DNA from: Streptomyces violascens
GTDB lineage: Bacteria; Actinomycetota; Actinomycetes; Streptomycetales; Streptomycetaceae
Reading direction: 5' to 3'
Length of the DNA stretch: 64,000 nt
NCBI RefSeq assembly: GCF_014649955.1
Contig: NZ_BMUA01000005.1
Coordinates: 1-64,000 of the forward strand
The notes under the pieces are model-generated. The model worked only from the letters and a program-made list of their open reading frames with translations. It had not been told where the DNA came from and made no database searches. A program made the translations under genes and the position numbers. Below, piece after piece: positions 61,253-64,000 of the stretch; the stretch's first letter is position 1, and each line of letters begins with the position of its first letter.

Positions 61253-61624
61253 CGGCGAGCTCTCCTTGGTCAGGGCGGTGACGCACGTACGTGGACGCTG
61301 CCGGGCAAGCGGAGGGAAAACGGGGTATACGAACGGGAATCCGTCCAGAGCCAGAAGGACACTAACGGCCGGTTCGCCCCCTGGACCAAGGAAAGCCGGG
61401 GACATTAGCTCGATACGATGATCGCGCCCGCGAGATGTTTGGCGGGCCACCGACGGAATCCGGCCACGCTGGACGGCGCGTTCCGGTGGGGGGTTTGGCT
61501 CCGCGGAGCGGGGTGCTTGAGCCGGCGCGGCACCGCGATTGGCGTGCGGATGGCTGGCTGGGCCGGCGGGTGACGGCTAGCGTCGAGCCGTCATCGGCTC
61601 GCAGGGCGACGAACGGAGTTGCAC
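61253..61624. promoter_or_regulatory. 372-bp upstream region of the 2-methylisoborneol operon
   Basis: No gene is supported. It contains the 10-bp perfect palindrome CACGTACGTG (61284-61293), 32 bp from the encapsulin start, and a -10-like TATACC on the minus strand at 61324-61329. The palindrome is a candidate operator for the operon. The other half may hold the promoter of the lysine-rich microprotein gene. Confidence 0.45.
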
Positions 61625-61717
61625 ATGGCGAAGGGGCAGGACTCCAAGAAGGACACCAAGAAGAAGCCTCTGAAGACCCGAGCTGAGAAGAAAGCCAAGA
61701 AGAAGGCCAAGAAGTAG
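61625..61717 (+). CDS. Lysine-rich 30-residue microprotein
   Basis: ATG with CGGAG seven bases upstream, then 30 codons and TAG. The product is basic, 14 of 30 residues Lys (MAKGQDSKKDTKKKPL, then EKKAKKKAKK), with no hydrophobic segment. It would bind nucleic acid or acidic partners by charge. A perfect-stem terminator follows, so it is a plausible independent gene. Similar Lys-rich tiny proteins occur in actinomycetes but have no known role. Confidence 0.7.
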   Translation: MAKGQDSKKDTKKKPLKTRAEKKAKKKAKK

Positions 61718-61760
61718 GCGGAGAAGCAGGCCGGTACGGATCCTGCGGGGACACGCCTGA

Positions 61761-61793
61761 CAGGCCCCCAGGACACGGCGTCCTGGGGGCCTG
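61761..61793. terminator. Perfect 14-bp stem terminator
   Basis: CAGGCCCCCAGGAC and GTCCTGGGGGCCTG pair without mismatch around the loop ACGGC. It lies between the microprotein gene on the plus strand and the propeller gene on the minus strand, so it can stop both. Confidence 0.88.
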
Positions 61794-61872
61794 GTTCATT
61801 GCCTGGGCGGGAGGCATCCAACAGGAGCCTCGACAGGGGGGCCTGTTCACTCTCCCCCCTACGCTCTGGGTG

Positions 61873-62913
61873 TCAGGCGGGGCGGGGAATGTAGGCCATG
61901 CCGTGGGCGCCCGACTCGCCCAGCGCGGCGTGGTCGATGCGGTTCAGGGTCTGGAGCGTCTCCAGGTCGACGACGTCGACGGTGGACGAGGCATGGCAGG
62001 CCACGTAGGCGAGCCTGCCGTCGGGGGACGAGGTGATGGTCAGCGGGAAGAGCCCCACCTCGACGTCGCCCAGTCGCTTGTGCGTTTCGGCCGAGAACAC
62101 CGTGAGGCGGCCGGGCGCCATGCGGCTGCCGCCGGACGCCGGGTCGTCCTCCATGCGTACCTCGCCCGCGAGCAGGCGTCCCGTAGAGGTGAGGTGCACC
62201 GGCATGGCGGCGTCCTCCAGCGGCAGGGTGTCGACCACCGAAGCCGTCCTGACGTCAATGACCTTGATTCCAGGGGGTGTTGAGCCAGCGGCCCCGAGGA
62301 ACGGCGCGGCGGCGAAGGCGCGCGTGCCGTCGGCGGAGACGGCGAGTCCCTCACTGCCCGGCACCTCGACCTTCGCGGTGAGTGCGCCCAGTTCGAGATC
62401 GAGGGCCGCCACGAACCGCGCCTCCTTGCCGGTGACGTAGCCCGTCTTTCCGGCCGCGTCGACGGCGACCCAGTGCGGGCCCGGTGTGTCGGTGCCGATC
62501 CGGTCCACGGGCCGCCGGGTCTGCGTGTCGATGACCAGGACGCCACCGGGCTGGTCGGCCGAGCCCTCCACGGTGACGTACAGGCGACCGTTCGCCGCGT
62601 CCAACGCGAGCCCGTGCGGGGCGTGTTCGGGGGCGAGGTCGACGACCTCGACGACGCGGCGGGTGTCCGGGTCGATGACCGTGAGCTGGGTGCGCGGGCC
62701 GCCGTTCGCGCCGTAGAAGCCCGAGCTGTACGTGATCGAGCACCACAGCAGCCGCTGGGTCGGATCGAAGCACAACTCGTGCGGCTGGGCGATGGTTTCG
62801 AGCGAGCCGAGGTAGCGGTCGGAGGCGGCGTCGAAGAACGAGACAGAGGGCCCGCTCTGGCTGACCACGGCCAGCACATCGCCTTCTCGACCGGCACGGG
62901 GGGACTGTTGCAT
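61873..62913 (-). CDS. YncE-like beta-propeller (YVTN repeat) protein
   Basis: 346 residues with YVTN/NHL-type blades: AQPHELCFDPTQRLLWC, GGPRTQLTVIDPDTRRVVEVVDL, HAPHGLALDAANGRLYVTVEG, GPHWVAVDAAGKTGYVTGKE, GSEGLAVSADGTRAFAA, FPLTITSSPDGRLAYVACHA. No signal peptide is visible. ATG at 62913 with AAGGA upstream. Divergent from the LysR gene, so it may be its target. Possible roles include a sensor, lactonase-like enzyme or scaffold. Confidence 0.8.
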   Translation of the reverse strand: MQQSPRAGREGDVLAVVSQSGPSVSFFDAASDRYLGSLETIAQPHELCFDPTQRLLWCSITYSSGFYGANGGPRTQLTVIDPDTRRVVEVVDLAPEHAPHGLALDAANGRLYVTVEGSADQPGGVLVIDTQTRRPVDRIGTDTPGPHWVAVDAAGKTGYVTGKEARFVAALDLELGALTAKVEVPGSEGLAVSADGTRAFAAAPFLGAAGSTPPGIKVIDVRTASVVDTLPLEDAAMPVHLTSTGRLLAGEVRMEDDPASGGSRMAPGRLTVFSAETHKRLGDVEVGLFPLTITSSPDGRLAYVACHASSTVDVVDLETLQTLNRIDHAALGESGAHGMAYIPRPA

Positions 62914-63062
62914 GGCCAATTTCCTTCGTGTGACAGGCGGTTGGTTCGTCCGCGCGGTTCCCGCGGACATCTCCACTCTCCGCCCGAGCAGGTCCGCCGG
63001 CAATGCAAGAATTGGCACTCCATCATTGACTACAGCGCAAAAGTACAGCTCAGGAGCGCCTC

Positions 63063-63980
63063 ATGGATCTCAACCTGCTACGTGTCCTGGACGCCTTGCT
63101 CCAGGAGAACAGTGTGAGTCGCGCCGCCGAGCGCCTCGGCACGTCACCCGCGGCGGTCAGCCGCAGTCTGGCCCGGCTGCGCCGCGCGGTGGGCGACCCG
63201 CTCCTGGTCCGCGCCGGCCAGGGCATGGTCCCCACCCCCCGAGCCCTCGAACTCCGCGAGGAGGTCGGCGCGTTGCTGCGCGGCTGCGACAACGTGCTGC
63301 GGCCGGGTGCCGGATTCGAGGCCGTCCACCTCCAGCGCACCTTCACCGTGCAGGCGACCGACCTGATCCTGGCGGGGGTCGCCGGACCCCTGGCCGACCG
63401 GATCCGGGCGGCCGCCCCGCATGTGGACGTGGTTTTCCTGCCCGAGGCACTGGAGGGCGGCCCCGCGCTGCGCCAGGGCACGGTGGACGTCGAGCTCGGC
63501 GTCCTCGGGCAGCTGGACCCGGAGATCCGCACCCGGCACATCACGCAGAAGCAGCTGGTGGGGGTCGCCCGTACCGGTCATCCCCTCTTCGACAAGCGCA
63601 TCGACGCCCGCCGGTTCGCCGCCGTCGACCACATAGGCATCTCCCGGCACGGCAAACGGCGGGGCCCCATCGACCAGGCCCTCGCCGAGCGCGGGCTGCG
63701 GCGGCGCGTGGCGGTCGTCGTGCCCAGTCACACCAGCGCGATGATCCTCGCCCGGGACACCGACCTCGTCGCCCTCACCCTGGCCGACTGGCTCCCCGGC
63801 ACCGCCGCCGCGCTCGGGCTGCGTACCTTCCCCATCCCCTTCGACGTGGCGCCCATCGACCTCGGGCTGGCCTGGCATCCCCGCAACTCCGACGATCCAG
63901 GCCACAGTTGGTTCCGCGACCATGTGGCGGCCGCGGTCCTCGCTCCGTCGGGGCCGGGGGATCAGGACCTGCGGGGCTGA
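63063..63980 (+). CDS. LysR-family transcriptional regulator
   Basis: 305 residues with an N-terminal LysR HTH (LNLLRVLDALLQENSVSRAAERLGTSPAAVSRSLARLRRAVGD-like) and a type 2 periplasmic-binding-like effector domain. The HTH-to-effector linker and AAPHVDVVFLPEALEGG segment are typical of the DntR/NahR-like group. The 149-bp gap to the divergent propeller gene should carry its operator; TGC-AAGAATTG-GCA (63002-63015) is a weak candidate. ATG at 63063. Confidence 0.87.
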   Translation: MDLNLLRVLDALLQENSVSRAAERLGTSPAAVSRSLARLRRAVGDPLLVRAGQGMVPTPRALELREEVGALLRGCDNVLRPGAGFEAVHLQRTFTVQATDLILAGVAGPLADRIRAAAPHVDVVFLPEALEGGPALRQGTVDVELGVLGQLDPEIRTRHITQKQLVGVARTGHPLFDKRIDARRFAAVDHIGISRHGKRRGPIDQALAERGLRRRVAVVVPSHTSAMILARDTDLVALTLADWLPGTAAALGLRTFPIPFDVAPIDLGLAWHPRNSDDPGHSWFRDHVAAAVLAPSGPGDQDLRG

Positions 63981-64000
63981 CCGTCGGAGGCACCGCGCCC

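Noticed and set aside
59840..61450. 536-residue encapsulin with an N-terminal extension
   Set aside because: The extra 66 residues lack a ribosome site and family similarity; ATG at 61252 has AAGGAG at the right distance.
1..64000. CRISPR arrays, tRNA/rRNA genes, transposons, phage genes or integration sites
   Set aside because: No regularly spaced repeats, no tRNA-like cloverleaf, no rRNA-like stretch and no transposase, integrase or phage structural protein was recognised on either strand by eye.

Overview
The window is Streptomyces-like chromosomal DNA. It has very high GC, many GTG starts behind GGAGG-type ribosome sites, secreted glycoside hydrolases with long signal peptides, ECF sigma, ROK, LacI and LysR regulators, and a 2-methylisoborneol (earthy odour) operon. 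No rRNA, tRNA, CRISPR array, transposase or phage gene was seen. At least five broken genes and one damaged hydrolase, most of them between 38 and 57.5 kb, suggest an accessory or arm region that is losing genes.

Layout. 0-7.2 kb: a secreted GH65 hydrolase, a transporter/PEP-mutase-family pair, a sirtuin and an ArsR-SRPBCC fusion. 7.3-13 kb: a GH2 exo-beta-glucosaminidase, a ROK regulator and an APC permease; two matching 17-bp operator-like sites lie before the hydrolase and before the permease. 13-17.2 kb: a two-gene deletion remnant, an alpha/beta hydrolase, and an MFS transporter divergent from a LacI regulator. 17.2-22.2 kb: a lipoprotein, a thiolase, an aldehyde dehydrogenase and an AEC transporter.

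22.2-31.7 kb is the most interesting region. Eight tightly packed minus-strand genes encode an Agd3-like secreted deacetylase, a PelF-like GT4 glycosyltransferase, a polytopic membrane protein, a LegB-like 4,6-dehydratase, a nucleotidyltransferase, a second SDR, a spherulin-4/GH135-like protein and a GH114 lipoprotein. The set matches the enzyme classes of fungal galactosaminogalactan and bacterial Pel synthesis, so I read it as a cationic amino-sugar exopolysaccharide locus.

32-44 kb: a secreted beta protein, thioredoxin with a divergent disulfide reductase, an SDR, a rhomboid-like protein, an MFS gene divergent from an ArsR-type regulator that carries an in-frame stop, a GNAT gene, a decayed LuxR ATPase, a phosphodiester glycosidase, a protealysin-like protease and a COG4705 membrane protein. 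44.5-48 kb: an efeUO fusion with efeB (iron uptake) behind an iron-box-like site. 48-57.5 kb: pirin, two decayed genes, a monooxygenase-like protein, an ECF sigma factor with a reductase, a Rieske membrane protein, a STAS protein, a cytochrome b/molybdopterin oxidoreductase with a membrane partner, and a hydrolase with a damaged N-terminus. 57.6-61.3 kb: the 2-methylisoborneol operon (family 2B encapsulin shell, cyclase, methyltransferase). 61.6-64 kb: a 30-residue lysine-rich microprotein, a strong terminator, and a YncE-like propeller divergent from a LysR regulator.
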